64,000 nucleotides of DNA from Aestuariivivens sediminicola (GTDB lineage Bacteria > Bacteroidota > Bacteroidia > Flavobacteriales > Flavobacteriaceae): the NCBI RefSeq assembly GCF_022662015.1, contig NZ_JAKMCM010000002.1, positions 124,001-188,000 of the forward strand, given 5' to 3'. Shown one piece after another: positions 54,402-63,492 of the stretch. Position 1 is the first letter of the stretch, and every line of letters starts with the position of its first letter. Below the pieces are notes generated by a model. The model was not told where the DNA came from. It was given only the letters and a program-made list of their open reading frames with translations, and did no database searches. The position numbers and the translations under genes were made by a program.

Positions 54402-56537
54402 ATGAAAATAGCAACATTACAGATCACTTTTTTATTATGTGTGGCACTCGCGATTACGGGATGTCGTGAAACGCAAACGGACTACAGTGTTAGTTCCCCG
54501 GATGGTCACATTGTCGTAGACCTCGCTCTGTCCAACTCGGGGCAACCTTACTATAGGGTAAATTATAAAGACCAGACGGTTATTGATACCTCCTTTATGA
54601 GTTTCGATTTTAAGGACCTACCGTCGTTAAAAGATAATTTTAAAATAGTGAATACGGCTACCGGTACCTTTGATGAATCATGGGATATGCCCTGGGGTGA
54701 ACAGCTTAGCGTGAGAAACAATTACAACGAACTCATTGTAAATTTAGAGGAGCAATCTGAAGCAAAACGACGTTTAAGCATACATTTTAAAGTCTATGAC
54801 GATGGCTTGGGCTTTCGCTATGAATTTCCGGAACAACCTAATCTTAATGAGGTTTTAATAACAGATGAAAACACGCAGTTTAATCTAAACGGAGACCATA
54901 AGGTGTGGTGGATTCCCGGAGACTGGGACATCTATGAACACGTCTATAATGAAACCAAATTTTCTGAAATTGATGCGATTACCAAGCAGAACCATCCTAA
55001 TTTAAGTGCGACATATATACCAGAAAATGCCGTAAATACGCCGGTAACAATGAAAACTGACGAGGGCCTCTATTTAAGTTTCCATGAAGCTGATCTAACC
55101 AATTATTCGGGCATGACCTTAAAAGTGGACCATTCAAATTTAGATATGGTAAGTGAATTGGTCGGTTCTGAACGATTGGGAGCCAAAGCCAAATTAACGG
55201 TACCGTTTAACACCCCCTGGCGAACCATCCAAATAGCGGAAAGGGCCGGCGATCTCATAGAGTCCAAGCTCGCACTTAACCTTAACGATCCCAACGAAAT
55301 TGGAGCTGTCGATTATTTTACTCCAATGAAATATGTTGGCATATGGTGGGAAATGCATATTGGAAAATCTACCTGGGATATGGAGGGCAGTCAGGATATG
55401 AGCACCTGGATGGAAGGTAAAGAAGGTGGGACTCGACATGGAGCTACGACGGAGAATGCAAAAAAATACATTGACTTTGCGTCAGCATATGGGATAAGAG
55501 GTCTGCTGGTTGAAGGATGGAATACGGGATGGGATAAATGGATCAGTAATGACCGTGAGGGTGTTTTTGATTTCATGACGCCTTATGCCGATTACGACTT
55601 TGATGATGTAAGAGATTATGCCAAATCAAAGAACGTTGAAATCATCATGCACCACGAAACATCAGCAGCGCCGCTCACTTATGAAAAACAGATGGACCAG
55701 GCCTATGATTTTATGAAATCGAATGGCATTAACTCGGTGAAAACCGGATATGTTGGTAAAATAATTCCAAGAGGAGAATACCACCACGGCCAATGGATGG
55801 TCAATCATTACCATAAGGTCTTGGTTGAGACGGCTAAAAAGAAGATTGCCGTGAATGCACATGAACCCATTAAGGCTACTGGAAAGCGAAGAACCTATCC
55901 CAATGCGATTGCTCGGGAAGGCCTTCGCGGACAAGAGTTCAACGCCTGGGCCACGGATGGGGGAAATCCACCGAGTCATTTACCCACTGTAGCCTTTACC
56001 CGGATGCTGTCGGGACCGATCGATTTTACTCCGGGTGTTTTCAATATAAAATTCAATGAATACAAAGAAAGCAATCAGGTGAACACGACTCTGGCACATC
56101 AGTTGGCCTTGTACGTGGTCATTTACAGTCCGATTCAAATGGCCTGTGATCTACCGGAACATTATATGCTTGACGGAAAGATTCATCCTGCATTTCAATT
56201 CATCTCGGATGTGGGTGTGGATTGGCAGCAAACAAAAGTTTTAGATGGTGAGGTTGGTGATTTCGTAGTTATTGCAAGACAAGAGCGCAATACAGGAGAT
56301 TGGTTTGTTGGAGGCATAACAGATGAAAATGAAAGAGAACAATCGGTGTCTTTTAATTTTCTTGAGGAGGGAAAAACCTATGATGCTACACTTTATAGGG
56401 ATGGAGCGGATGCCCATTGGGATAACAACCCCCAAGATTATGACATTGAAAAGATGGAGCTTACAAAAGCGTCTGATGTAACAATAAATATGGCTCCGGG
56501 AGGCGGATTTGCAATAAGCATTGTGGAGCGAAAATAG
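54402..56537 (+). CDS. GH97 alpha-glucoside hydrolase, SusB-like, lipoprotein
   Basis: A 711-residue family 97 enzyme with lipobox AITGC (Cys21). The N-terminal beta-sandwich (about 25-280) is followed by a TIM barrel and a C-terminal beta domain. Glu419 (MHHETS), Glu488 (NAHEPIKATGKR) and Glu512 (GQEFNAW) match Glu439, Glu508 and Glu532 of Bacteroides thetaiotaomicron SusB with identical spacing, which places it in the inverting, calcium-dependent branch. It releases glucose from the non-reducing ends of alpha-glucosides. It lies 14 bp after the GH13 gene. A 155-bp gap follows before the SLC45-like transporter, in which I see no clear regulatory element. Confidence 0.95.
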   Translation: MKIATLQITFLLCVALAITGCRETQTDYSVSSPDGHIVVDLALSNSGQPYYRVNYKDQTVIDTSFMSFDFKDLPSLKDNFKIVNTATGTFDESWDMPWGEQLSVRNNYNELIVNLEEQSEAKRRLSIHFKVYDDGLGFRYEFPEQPNLNEVLITDENTQFNLNGDHKVWWIPGDWDIYEHVYNETKFSEIDAITKQNHPNLSATYIPENAVNTPVTMKTDEGLYLSFHEADLTNYSGMTLKVDHSNLDMVSELVGSERLGAKAKLTVPFNTPWRTIQIAERAGDLIESKLALNLNDPNEIGAVDYFTPMKYVGIWWEMHIGKSTWDMEGSQDMSTWMEGKEGGTRHGATTENAKKYIDFASAYGIRGLLVEGWNTGWDKWISNDREGVFDFMTPYADYDFDDVRDYAKSKNVEIIMHHETSAAPLTYEKQMDQAYDFMKSNGINSVKTGYVGKIIPRGEYHHGQWMVNHYHKVLVETAKKKIAVNAHEPIKATGKRRTYPNAIAREGLRGQEFNAWATDGGNPPSHLPTVAFTRMLSGPIDFTPGVFNIKFNEYKESNQVNTTLAHQLALYVVIYSPIQMACDLPEHYMLDGKIHPAFQFISDVGVDWQQTKVLDGEVGDFVVIARQERNTGDWFVGGITDENEREQSVSFNFLEEGKTYDATLYRDGADAHWDNNPQDYDIEKMELTKASDVTINMAPGGGFAISIVERK

Positions 56538-56692
56538 AAATTTCGGTGACGCTTATAAGAAAAGAGACCAACAAATTGATGGTATGAAATGCACCATATT
56601 GGATAGGCATACCTCACTGGATGACTCTTGGTGTACTGTAACTGCCAACGGTTAGGAAAGTCCAACCGAAGTAAACATTAAAAATTAAACAG

Positions 56693-58042
56693 ATGAAACT
56701 AACCAAACCAACCCTGTCCTTCTGGCAAATCTTTAACATGAACGTCGGATTCCTGGGAATTCAATTCAGTTTCGGACTGCAACAAACCGCAGTGAATCCC
56801 ATTTTTTCATTCCTGGGGGCACATCATGATGAGTTACCCATTTTAAATTTAGCCGGTCCGGTTACGGGTTTAATTATTCAGCCCATAATCGGGGCGATTT
56901 CAGATAAAACCTGGTCACCAAAATGGGGAAGGCGTAAACCCTTCTTCTTAATTGGTGCTATCATAGGGAGTTTGTGTTTGTTTGCATTTCCCTTTAGCCC
57001 GTCGCTTTGGTTTGCAGTGGGTTTGTTATGGATCCTGGATGTTGGTAACAATATGGCCATGGAGCCTTATCGCGCCTTTGTGGGTGATAAACTGCCGGAC
57101 AAGCAAGTGAGTTTTGGATACCAGATGCAAAGTCTTTTTGTCGGTGCTGGTATTGTATTGGCGAATGCCTCTATTTTTCTTTTTCAGGATTGGTTTGGTG
57201 GAACCGAGGAAGTTGTTCAAACAACACAGAGCATTCCAAAATGGTTGTATTATTCATTCTTTTTAGGAGCGCTGCTTTCCGTTTCAACGATCCTATGGTC
57301 TGTTCTAAAAACACCGGAAATTCCACCTTCGGAAGAGGAATATGAGGAGATTAAGAAGCACAATGCCATGCCCTTGATAGATCGAATTAAAACACCTTTC
57401 AAGGAAATAGTTGAAGCGATCAAGGATATGCCAAAACTCATGTGGAAACTGTCTGCAGTGTATTTATTCCAATGGTATGCCCTGTTTGTGTATTGGCAAT
57501 TCATTGCACCCATGTTCAGGGAAAGTATGAACTTTGATGCATCTGAGGCCTTGAGTCAGGCTGCGAAGATGAATACAACATACAATATCTCTACGGTTAT
57601 TTTTGCTATGGCATTGGTGCCCCTGGCCATGAAATTTGGCGGTAAAAAAGTATATGTGTTCAGTCTGTTCCTGACGGGAATTGCAATGCTCAGCATTCCA
57701 CATATTCACGATCCGCTTTTAGTCGTGCTTCCCATGGTATTATTCGGTATTGGTTGGGCGGCCATGATGGGAATACCCTATTCCATGGTATCGAAAGTGG
57801 TGACACATGAAAGGCGTGGTGTTTATATGGGAATACTAAACATGATGATCGTTATACCTATGGGCATCCAAACCTTAACCTTCGGATTCATTGTGAAAAA
57901 CCTTTTGGATGACAGTGCTGTGAACGCCATTTTATTTGGGGGTGTATTTTTTATCATTGCGGGGGTTTTAGCCCTGCGTATTAAACAACCAAAATCTGAT
58001 GATGACGATCCTGCCATCTTTGCAGGGGGTGGTGGACATTAA
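56693..58042 (+). CDS. SLC45/sucrose-transporter-like MFS permease
   Basis: A 449-residue twelve-helix permease. The N-terminal half carries the SLC45/SUT-type signature: NMNVGFLGIQFSFGLQQ in helix 1, GPVTGLIIQPIIGAISDK, and the loop PKWGRRKPF that corresponds to the GRRRPF motif of plant and animal sucrose carriers. A charged central loop of about 45 residues (EIPPSEEEYEEIKKHNAM) separates the halves. The tail is Asp/Gly-rich (DDDDPAIFAGGGGH). Bacterial members import disaccharides such as maltose or sucrose with protons. Here it would take products from GH13/GH97/GH32 or intact sucrose to the cytosol. It is followed 17 bp later by another MFS gene. Confidence 0.88.
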   Translation: MKLTKPTLSFWQIFNMNVGFLGIQFSFGLQQTAVNPIFSFLGAHHDELPILNLAGPVTGLIIQPIIGAISDKTWSPKWGRRKPFFLIGAIIGSLCLFAFPFSPSLWFAVGLLWILDVGNNMAMEPYRAFVGDKLPDKQVSFGYQMQSLFVGAGIVLANASIFLFQDWFGGTEEVVQTTQSIPKWLYYSFFLGALLSVSTILWSVLKTPEIPPSEEEYEEIKKHNAMPLIDRIKTPFKEIVEAIKDMPKLMWKLSAVYLFQWYALFVYWQFIAPMFRESMNFDASEALSQAAKMNTTYNISTVIFAMALVPLAMKFGGKKVYVFSLFLTGIAMLSIPHIHDPLLVVLPMVLFGIGWAAMMGIPYSMVSKVVTHERRGVYMGILNMMIVIPMGIQTLTFGFIVKNLLDDSAVNAILFGGVFFIIAGVLALRIKQPKSDDDDPAIFAGGGGH

Positions 58043-58059
58043 AATAATATCCGGAAATC

Positions 58060-59292
58060 ATGAAAAATACCAGTATTAAAATCTCAATATTTGTTAATTA
58101 TTTCGTCTTTGCCATCTTGTTAAACAGTGTGGGGATTGTTATTGCAAAATCAATAAACGTATATCATGTAAGCGAATCACAAGCCTCTATTTTAGAAGCG
58201 TTCAAAGACTTACCCATTGCCATTGTTTCTTTTATTGTGGCTTCCTTTCTACCGAGATTTGGTTACAAAAAGAGCATGCTATGCGGTTTGGCCATTGTTT
58301 TTTTTGGGTGCCTGTTAATGATCTATGGAAACTCTTTCGTTTATACTAAAATCCTGTTTTTGTCCATAGGGGTCAGTTTTGCCTTAATTAAACTATCCGT
58401 GTATTCTTTAATTGGAATTGTAACCGATTCCAAAAAGGAGCATTCATCATTAATGAGTTCAATTGAGGGCTTTTTTATGGTCGGAATTGCACTGGCCTAT
58501 ATCCTATTCCCTTTATTTTATTCTGAAAACAAGGACTCATGGCTCAATGTGTATTATCTGTTGTGCGGGTTAATAGTCATCTCATTTTTATTCCTGTTGT
58601 TCTCGAAAATTGAATACGAGGTGGAGGCCATTGGCTCCAGCCTGAAGGAGGATTTGATCATGTCGGGTAAATTAATAGTGGTGCCTTTGGTGTTGGTTTT
58701 TATTATTTCAGCCTTTCTGTTCGTCATGATCGAACAGGGGATCATGACCTGGTTGCCGCGATTCAATGAAAAGATATTTTTGTTTTCAGAAAAATTGAGT
58801 GTAAGAATGGCCATTATTTTTGCCATGTCATTAGCCTTAGGGCGGTTTGTTGCCGGCTACTTAACCAAAAGAATGTCATGGGTTTTTCTGGTCATCGTTT
58901 GTATCATCATTTCAGGAGGTATTCTGTTATATGTGTTACCCCAGTTAAAGGTGGATGTGAACAATCTGGCACAAATTGAAAGTATTGCCGAGGTCCCTGT
59001 ATTAGGCTTCGTTTTACCGTTAATTGGTTTGTTTATTGCTCCCATATATCCGTTGTTAAATTCAACCGTTTTAAGTGCTTTACCTAAAAATCTGCACTCA
59101 CCGATGTCCGGGTTGATCATTATTTTTTCAGCCTTAGGAGGAACTTTAGGCTCACGTATTGTCGGCGAATTGTTTGAGCACATTGGAGGGGCCAATGCCT
59201 TTTATTTTCTGTTGATACCCATGGCGTTGCTCATTCTTTTTGTTTTGATTATCGATAGAATGTCAAAACGTAAAGCCATTAGCATATCATGA
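58060..59292 (+). CDS. MFS transporter (TsgA-like)
   Basis: A 410-residue twelve-helix MFS protein. It opens with ISIFVNYFVFAILLNSVGIVIAKSI and has a GYKKSMLCGL loop 2-3, which recall TsgA/fucose-permease-like members. The C-terminal half contains LGRFVAGYLTKR and FSALGGTLGSRIVGELFEHIGGANAF. Substrate unknown; by position a sugar released in the periplasm is likely. Its stop overlaps the start of the trehalase-like gene (ATGA), so the two are translationally coupled. That coupling makes trehalose or a related disaccharide a reasonable guess for the cargo (inference). Confidence 0.85.
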   Translation: MKNTSIKISIFVNYFVFAILLNSVGIVIAKSINVYHVSESQASILEAFKDLPIAIVSFIVASFLPRFGYKKSMLCGLAIVFFGCLLMIYGNSFVYTKILFLSIGVSFALIKLSVYSLIGIVTDSKKEHSSLMSSIEGFFMVGIALAYILFPLFYSENKDSWLNVYYLLCGLIVISFLFLLFSKIEYEVEAIGSSLKEDLIMSGKLIVVPLVLVFIISAFLFVMIEQGIMTWLPRFNEKIFLFSEKLSVRMAIIFAMSLALGRFVAGYLTKRMSWVFLVIVCIIISGGILLYVLPQLKVDVNNLAQIESIAEVPVLGFVLPLIGLFIAPIYPLLNSTVLSALPKNLHSPMSGLIIIFSALGGTLGSRIVGELFEHIGGANAFYFLLIPMALLILFVLIIDRMSKRKAISIS

Positions 59293-61154
59293 AATTTAAG
59301 CTTCATATAAAGACAACACTGGAAGAGCTTCTAGCTCAGGAAGATACCCTTGGAGATAAAAAAATCACCATAGACGATGAGGGACCCGGACGCTTTGATC
59401 TGCAAGCAACGGATGGTCGGACCTATACCGTAAAAGGAACCTATTATGTATCCAATGTACTGCAGGAGTTGGCCATTGCTCTAGATGAAGACAAAGAATT
59501 TGTTGAGCTGCCATTGTCTCAAATCGAGGAGCCTCCTGTGGATCGGATTTCCAGAATGATCAAATCCTATTATTGGGATCTATTGACGCGGTATATGGAT
59601 GAGTCGGGGATAAAAAACCTGATTCAGGATACCAAGAACGAGTCCTTAACCGCAGACAAATTGCCGATATATGTGCCGTACCACGATACCATGGCTTTTG
59701 ATTATTATACTAACCTGGAGGCTAAATATCCTATAGTAACAAGGAGGTTGCCCGAAGAAATAACACCGCAATATGTAAAATCCATCAATAAAAAGCCTGG
59801 TATTTTGTCATTGAAACTGGAGCGTCATAACCATACGGTTACGGGTGTGCCTTTTGTTGTTCCGGGGGGTAGGTTTAATGAAATGTATGGTTGGGACAGT
59901 TATTTTGAATCCGTCGGTTTGATTTGCGATGGCAGGGTGGAACTGGCCAAAGCCATGGCCGATAATTTTCAGTATGAAATTGAACACTATGGAAAGATTC
60001 TGAACGCCAATCGGTCCTATTATTTAACCAGAACACAACCCCCGTTCTATACGCGTCTCATTCGAGAGGTTTTTGCGGTTACAAAGGATGTTGAATGGTT
60101 AAGAAGTCATCTTGAAACAGCTATTAAGGAATACGAAACAGTTTGGATGGTTCATGGGAAGCGTCTCACTGAAAACGGTCTGAACAGGTATCTGGCCGAA
60201 GGCATAGGAATGACACCGGAGGCTGAAGAAGGCCATTATGATGCCATATTAAAGCCCTATGCTGAGCAGCTCAATTGTTCAATCGAGGACTATGTTGCCA
60301 GGTATCAGAACAATGAAATTGAGAACAAAGACTTAGATGCTTATTTTTTGCATGACAGAACAGTAAGGGAATCTGGTCATGACACTTCCTACAGAATAGA
60401 GGGTAACTGTGCCGATCTCAATCTTGTCGAACTCAATGTATTATTATATAAATACGAGATCGACTTTGCCGAGCTCATTCAGGACCATTTTGGAGATACA
60501 TTTAAGTATAAGACCAACACCTATACCGGCAGGTATTGGTTAGAAAAGGCTGAAGCGCGCAAGGTCCTGATGAATACCTACTGTTGGAATGAGGAAAAGG
60601 GCCTATACCTGGACTACAATCATGTTTTAAAACAACAATCCAATTTTGTCTCGGCTACTACTTTTACACCCTTGTGGGCTGGCCTGGCAAGCCAGGAACA
60701 AGCTAGAAGTCTTGTGAATCAGGCGTTACCGCTATTAAAGGAAAAAGGAGGTATAGCAGGTAGTACAGAAGAAAGCAGGGGTGAAATCAATGCCTCCAGG
60801 CCCCATAGGCAATGGGATTATCCAAATGGTTGGGCCCCGCACCAGATGATGATATGGAAAGGATTGATTGATTATGGCTTTAACCGGGAAGCACAGGAAC
60901 TTATATACCGTTGGCTGTATATGATCACAAGGAATGCAGTAGATTATAATGGAACCATTCCGGAGAAATATGACGTTGTCGAGGCGACACTCAAGGTCTA
61001 TTCGGAATATGGAAATGTGGGCACAGAATTCGAATATTATCCTAAGGGAGGCTTCGGTTGGATGAATGCGTCTTACCAATATGGAGTTTCACTGCTGGAC
61101 CGAGAACATATTCAAAACTTAAATAACCTGGTCAACCCGGATTCAATTTTTTAG
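59289..61154 (+). CDS. GH37 neutral-trehalase-like hydrolase with fungal-type calcium-loop domain
   Basis: A 621-residue cytosolic protein with no signal peptide. Trehalase signature 1 is PGGRFNEMYGWDSYFE (from residue 192) and signature 2 is QWDYPNGWAPHQ (from 508). The first 33 residues, LEELLAQEDTLGDKKITIDD followed by EGP, align with the calcium-binding loop region of fungal neutral trehalases (yeast Nth1 114-125). Positions equivalent to Nth1 Asp114 and Asp125 are Asp19 and Asp30; Asp116 is Leu21 here and Asn118 is Asp23. YFLHDRTVRESGHDTSYR is also fungal-like. The long phosphoregulated tail of Nth1 is absent. It should split trehalose, or a related alpha-glucoside, into two hexoses. Coupled to the upstream MFS by ATGA; 7 bp before the next MFS. 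Confidence 0.93.
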   Translation: MKFKLHIKTTLEELLAQEDTLGDKKITIDDEGPGRFDLQATDGRTYTVKGTYYVSNVLQELAIALDEDKEFVELPLSQIEEPPVDRISRMIKSYYWDLLTRYMDESGIKNLIQDTKNESLTADKLPIYVPYHDTMAFDYYTNLEAKYPIVTRRLPEEITPQYVKSINKKPGILSLKLERHNHTVTGVPFVVPGGRFNEMYGWDSYFESVGLICDGRVELAKAMADNFQYEIEHYGKILNANRSYYLTRTQPPFYTRLIREVFAVTKDVEWLRSHLETAIKEYETVWMVHGKRLTENGLNRYLAEGIGMTPEAEEGHYDAILKPYAEQLNCSIEDYVARYQNNEIENKDLDAYFLHDRTVRESGHDTSYRIEGNCADLNLVELNVLLYKYEIDFAELIQDHFGDTFKYKTNTYTGRYWLEKAEARKVLMNTYCWNEEKGLYLDYNHVLKQQSNFVSATTFTPLWAGLASQEQARSLVNQALPLLKEKGGIAGSTEESRGEINASRPHRQWDYPNGWAPHQMMIWKGLIDYGFNREAQELIYRWLYMITRNAVDYNGTIPEKYDVVEATLKVYSEYGNVGTEFEYYPKGGFGWMNASYQYGVSLLDREHIQNLNNLVNPDSIF

Positions 61155-61161
61155 ATCACAC

Positions 61162-62337
61162 ATGGGTTCTTTAAAACTTATCTTGTCAGACCTTCGTTAT
61201 TTTTCCATTGCCTGGGTGTTTTGTTCTCTGAATATTATGATTGGAACCTGGGTCCTGTATATTCCTTATGTAAAGGATAAGTTAGGCCTGAACGATGCTC
61301 AAATTGGCATTGCTCTATTTTGTCTGGCATTAGGTATTTTGTTGTTTTTACCCTTGGTGCCGTACCTGACAAAAAAGGTAGGTTTAGGCAAGTATACGCT
61401 TTTGGGGATTGTTCTCTTCGCAGTGGCGTTTACAGGTCCGCTGTGGGCTGTCAATTATACTCTGTTGTGTGCATCCCTGTTTTTGGTTGGTATATTTTCA
61501 GGATCTACTGATGTGGCTATGAATGCTGTGGTGTCTCAAATCGAAAAAGAGGAGGGCATTAATATGATGTCCTCAGCCCATGGTTTTTTTAGCCTTGGTG
61601 GGGTTATTGGGGGAAGCATTGGAACGTTTTTAATGGTATTTTTTTCGAAACCTGTATATCATATGGTGGTCATGGCCATTTTAGTGATTCTTTTGAATCT
61701 ATGGTTATCGAAGCATTACTTTAATATCATTGAAACGAGGGATGCGACTCAAGAAAAAAGGCGTTCAGGTATCCATAAACTCAGACCCTTATTCGTCATC
61801 GCCTTCATCGCATTTGTGATTATGAGCAGTGAAGGGGCTATCGAACACTGGAGTGCTTTATATTTAGTTGAAGTGGTGAAGGTATCAAGCGATAATCTAG
61901 CCGGTCTGGGCTTTATTTTCTTTTCAGTGGCCATGACCATTGGACGGTTTTTTGGTGATGGCATAAGTGCTAGAATAGGATCAGTAAAAACGATTCTTAT
62001 GGGTTGTTTTCTGGCCTGTGCAGGGTATCTTTTAATTTTATATAAGGAACTTGCAGTAGCCGTAATTGGTTTTGGAATTATTGGATCCGGTTTGTCAGTT
62101 ATTATTCCGGAACTATTCAGAATGGCTGGAAAAGCAAAGGGCATCTCGGCTTCTGCTGCCATTTCATTTGTATCGGGCATGGGCTTCCTGGGATTTTTGT
62201 TGGGGCCCATTGTGCTTGGATTTATTTCCAATGCCTTCAGTCTTGTAAAAAGTTTTTTAACCTTATTGGGACTCACGGTATTGGCGCTTATCGTTTCCTT
62301 TGTGAAACTGAGATATGAAAAATTGAATAGGTCTTAG
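61162..62337 (+). CDS. MFS transporter (YbjJ-like)
   Basis: A 391-residue twelve-helix MFS protein resembling the YbjJ group. It starts FSIAWVFCSLNIMIGTWVLYIPYVKDKLGLNDAQIGIALF and has FSGSTDVAMNAVVSQIEKEEG and SSAHGFFSLGGVIGGSIG in the first half; the second half has MSSEGAIEHWSALYL and ATIGRFFGDGISARIGS-like motifs. Substrate unknown. It is the fourth MFS gene of the locus and each is from a different subfamily. It lies 7 bp after the trehalase-like gene. A 208-bp gap with a LacI-type palindrome follows, so this is probably the last gene of its transcript, though no terminator is obvious. Confidence 0.85.
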   Translation: MGSLKLILSDLRYFSIAWVFCSLNIMIGTWVLYIPYVKDKLGLNDAQIGIALFCLALGILLFLPLVPYLTKKVGLGKYTLLGIVLFAVAFTGPLWAVNYTLLCASLFLVGIFSGSTDVAMNAVVSQIEKEEGINMMSSAHGFFSLGGVIGGSIGTFLMVFFSKPVYHMVVMAILVILLNLWLSKHYFNIIETRDATQEKRRSGIHKLRPLFVIAFIAFVIMSSEGAIEHWSALYLVEVVKVSSDNLAGLGFIFFSVAMTIGRFFGDGISARIGSVKTILMGCFLACAGYLLILYKELAVAVIGFGIIGSGLSVIIPELFRMAGKAKGISASAAISFVSGMGFLGFLLGPIVLGFISNAFSLVKSFLTLLGLTVLALIVSFVKLRYEKLNRS

Positions 62338-62430
62338 AGTATAGATCGTTGGAAATTCAATATAAAATGGTAGAATATTAAATAATGAAAACCCCTGGAA
62401 TTCCTGGTTTTTGTGGAATCATACATAGCT

Positions 62431-62444
62431 CGAAATCGATTTCG
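62431..62444. promoter_or_regulatory. LacI-type operator (14-bp perfect palindrome)
   Basis: CGAAATCGATTTCG is a perfect palindrome with central CG. It matches the core of the susC-upstream operator (CGAAAACGTTTTCG) except for a symmetric pair of changes. It lies about 115 bases before the probable PfkB start, where it could control the kinase/phosphorylase operon. No T run follows, so it is not a terminator. The rest of the 62338-62545 gap shows no clear promoter. Confidence 0.65.
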
Positions 62445-62545
62445 GGAATTAAAAAAAGCTTTTTAAAACGATAAAGGAAAAAGAACGGATTGGAATTGTA
62501 ACTTAGCTCAAGATCACCACGATTTCCTTAAAAAATAGATTTATT

Positions 62546-63475
62546 ATTTTAAATACGATCGACATAATAAGTGTTGGAGAAGTCTTAATAGACTTTATTG
62601 GGCATCAACAGGGTGTTCAAATAAACCATACCCGTGATTATCATAGATATTTGGGAGGATCACCGGCAAATGTTGCCATGAACATGGCACGATTGGGTTT
62701 AAAACCGGTTTTAGTGTCTACAGTAGGCGATGACGGATTGGGTGAATATATTTTTCAACGGCTTTCCGAAGTGGGTGTCATAACAGATTACATCAAAAAA
62801 ATTAGCGATAAACCAACGAGTGTCATATTTGTATCTCGAACGGATGGCACACCGGATTTTATCCCTTTTCGTAAGGCTGATCGCTGCATTTATGAAGATC
62901 AGATAACGACGGAAATACTTAAAAAGACAAAAATTTTTCATACCACCTGTTTTGCCTTGAGTCGGGAACCGGCCCAATCTACAATTTTGAAAAAGGCAGA
63001 GGAAGCCTATGAGATGGGATGCAAATTGAGTATCGATGTCAATTACGCCAAAAAGTTATGGAAAAACCAGGAAGATGCGTTAAATGTCATCAAAGCCTAC
63101 TGTAAATTTAACCCCTTGGTTAAAATTAGCGAGGATGACATGCTCCGTTTTTTTGAGAAGAAACTGCCTCATGAGGAGATCTTCCAATTTTTTCATGACA
63201 ACGGTGTTGAAACCGTTTGCTTAACACTGGGAAGTAGTGGTGTTAAATTGTCCCAACATGGAAGCGAGATCATCCAGCTGCCTGCAAAGCGAATTGAAAA
63301 AGTCATGGATGCCACCGGAGCAGGAGATGCCTTTTGGTCCGGGTTCTTGTTTGCCTACATTAAAGAAAAACCAATTGAAGAGTGTCTGGACATCGCCTTA
63401 AAACTTGCGGCTTTAAAACTCCAAAATGTTGGCAGGCTTCCGGATAACATCGATGTATTATCAGAACTTTTATAG
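62546..63475 (+). CDS. PfkB-family carbohydrate kinase, probable fructokinase; start codon non-standard or misread
   Basis: A ribokinase-like sugar kinase of about 310 residues. The first standard start in frame is a TTG at 62651 (LGGSPANVAMN). However, the frame is open back to 62507 and encodes the family's conserved N-terminal strand: DIISVGEVLIDFIGHQ from 62561. That segment must be translated for the fold. No ATG, GTG or TTG occurs before it, so I place the start tentatively at the ATT at 62546. The catalytic motif DATGAGDAFWSGF and the ATP-site region are intact. The next gene is sucrose-phosphorylase-like (17 bp), so phosphorylation of released fructose is the likely role. A nearby sequence error is the main alternative. 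Confidence 0.85.
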   Translation: MLNTIDIISVGEVLIDFIGHQQGVQINHTRDYHRYLGGSPANVAMNMARLGLKPVLVSTVGDDGLGEYIFQRLSEVGVITDYIKKISDKPTSVIFVSRTDGTPDFIPFRKADRCIYEDQITTEILKKTKIFHTTCFALSREPAQSTILKKAEEAYEMGCKLSIDVNYAKKLWKNQEDALNVIKAYCKFNPLVKISEDDMLRFFEKKLPHEEIFQFFHDNGVETVCLTLGSSGVKLSQHGSEIIQLPAKRIEKVMDATGAGDAFWSGFLFAYIKEKPIEECLDIALKLAALKLQNVGRLPDNIDVLSELL

Positions 63476-63492
63476 ACCTTTAACTGTAAACC

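Noticed and set aside
56538..56692. Small gene between GH97 and the SLC45-like transporter
   Set aside because: The gap has short open stretches but no credible start with a coding pattern; it is treated as intergenic.
61749..62276. Minus-strand open frame of 175 codons inside the last MFS gene
   Set aside because: Antisense shadow of a conserved twelve-helix transporter; Pro/Lys-rich with no recognisable domain.
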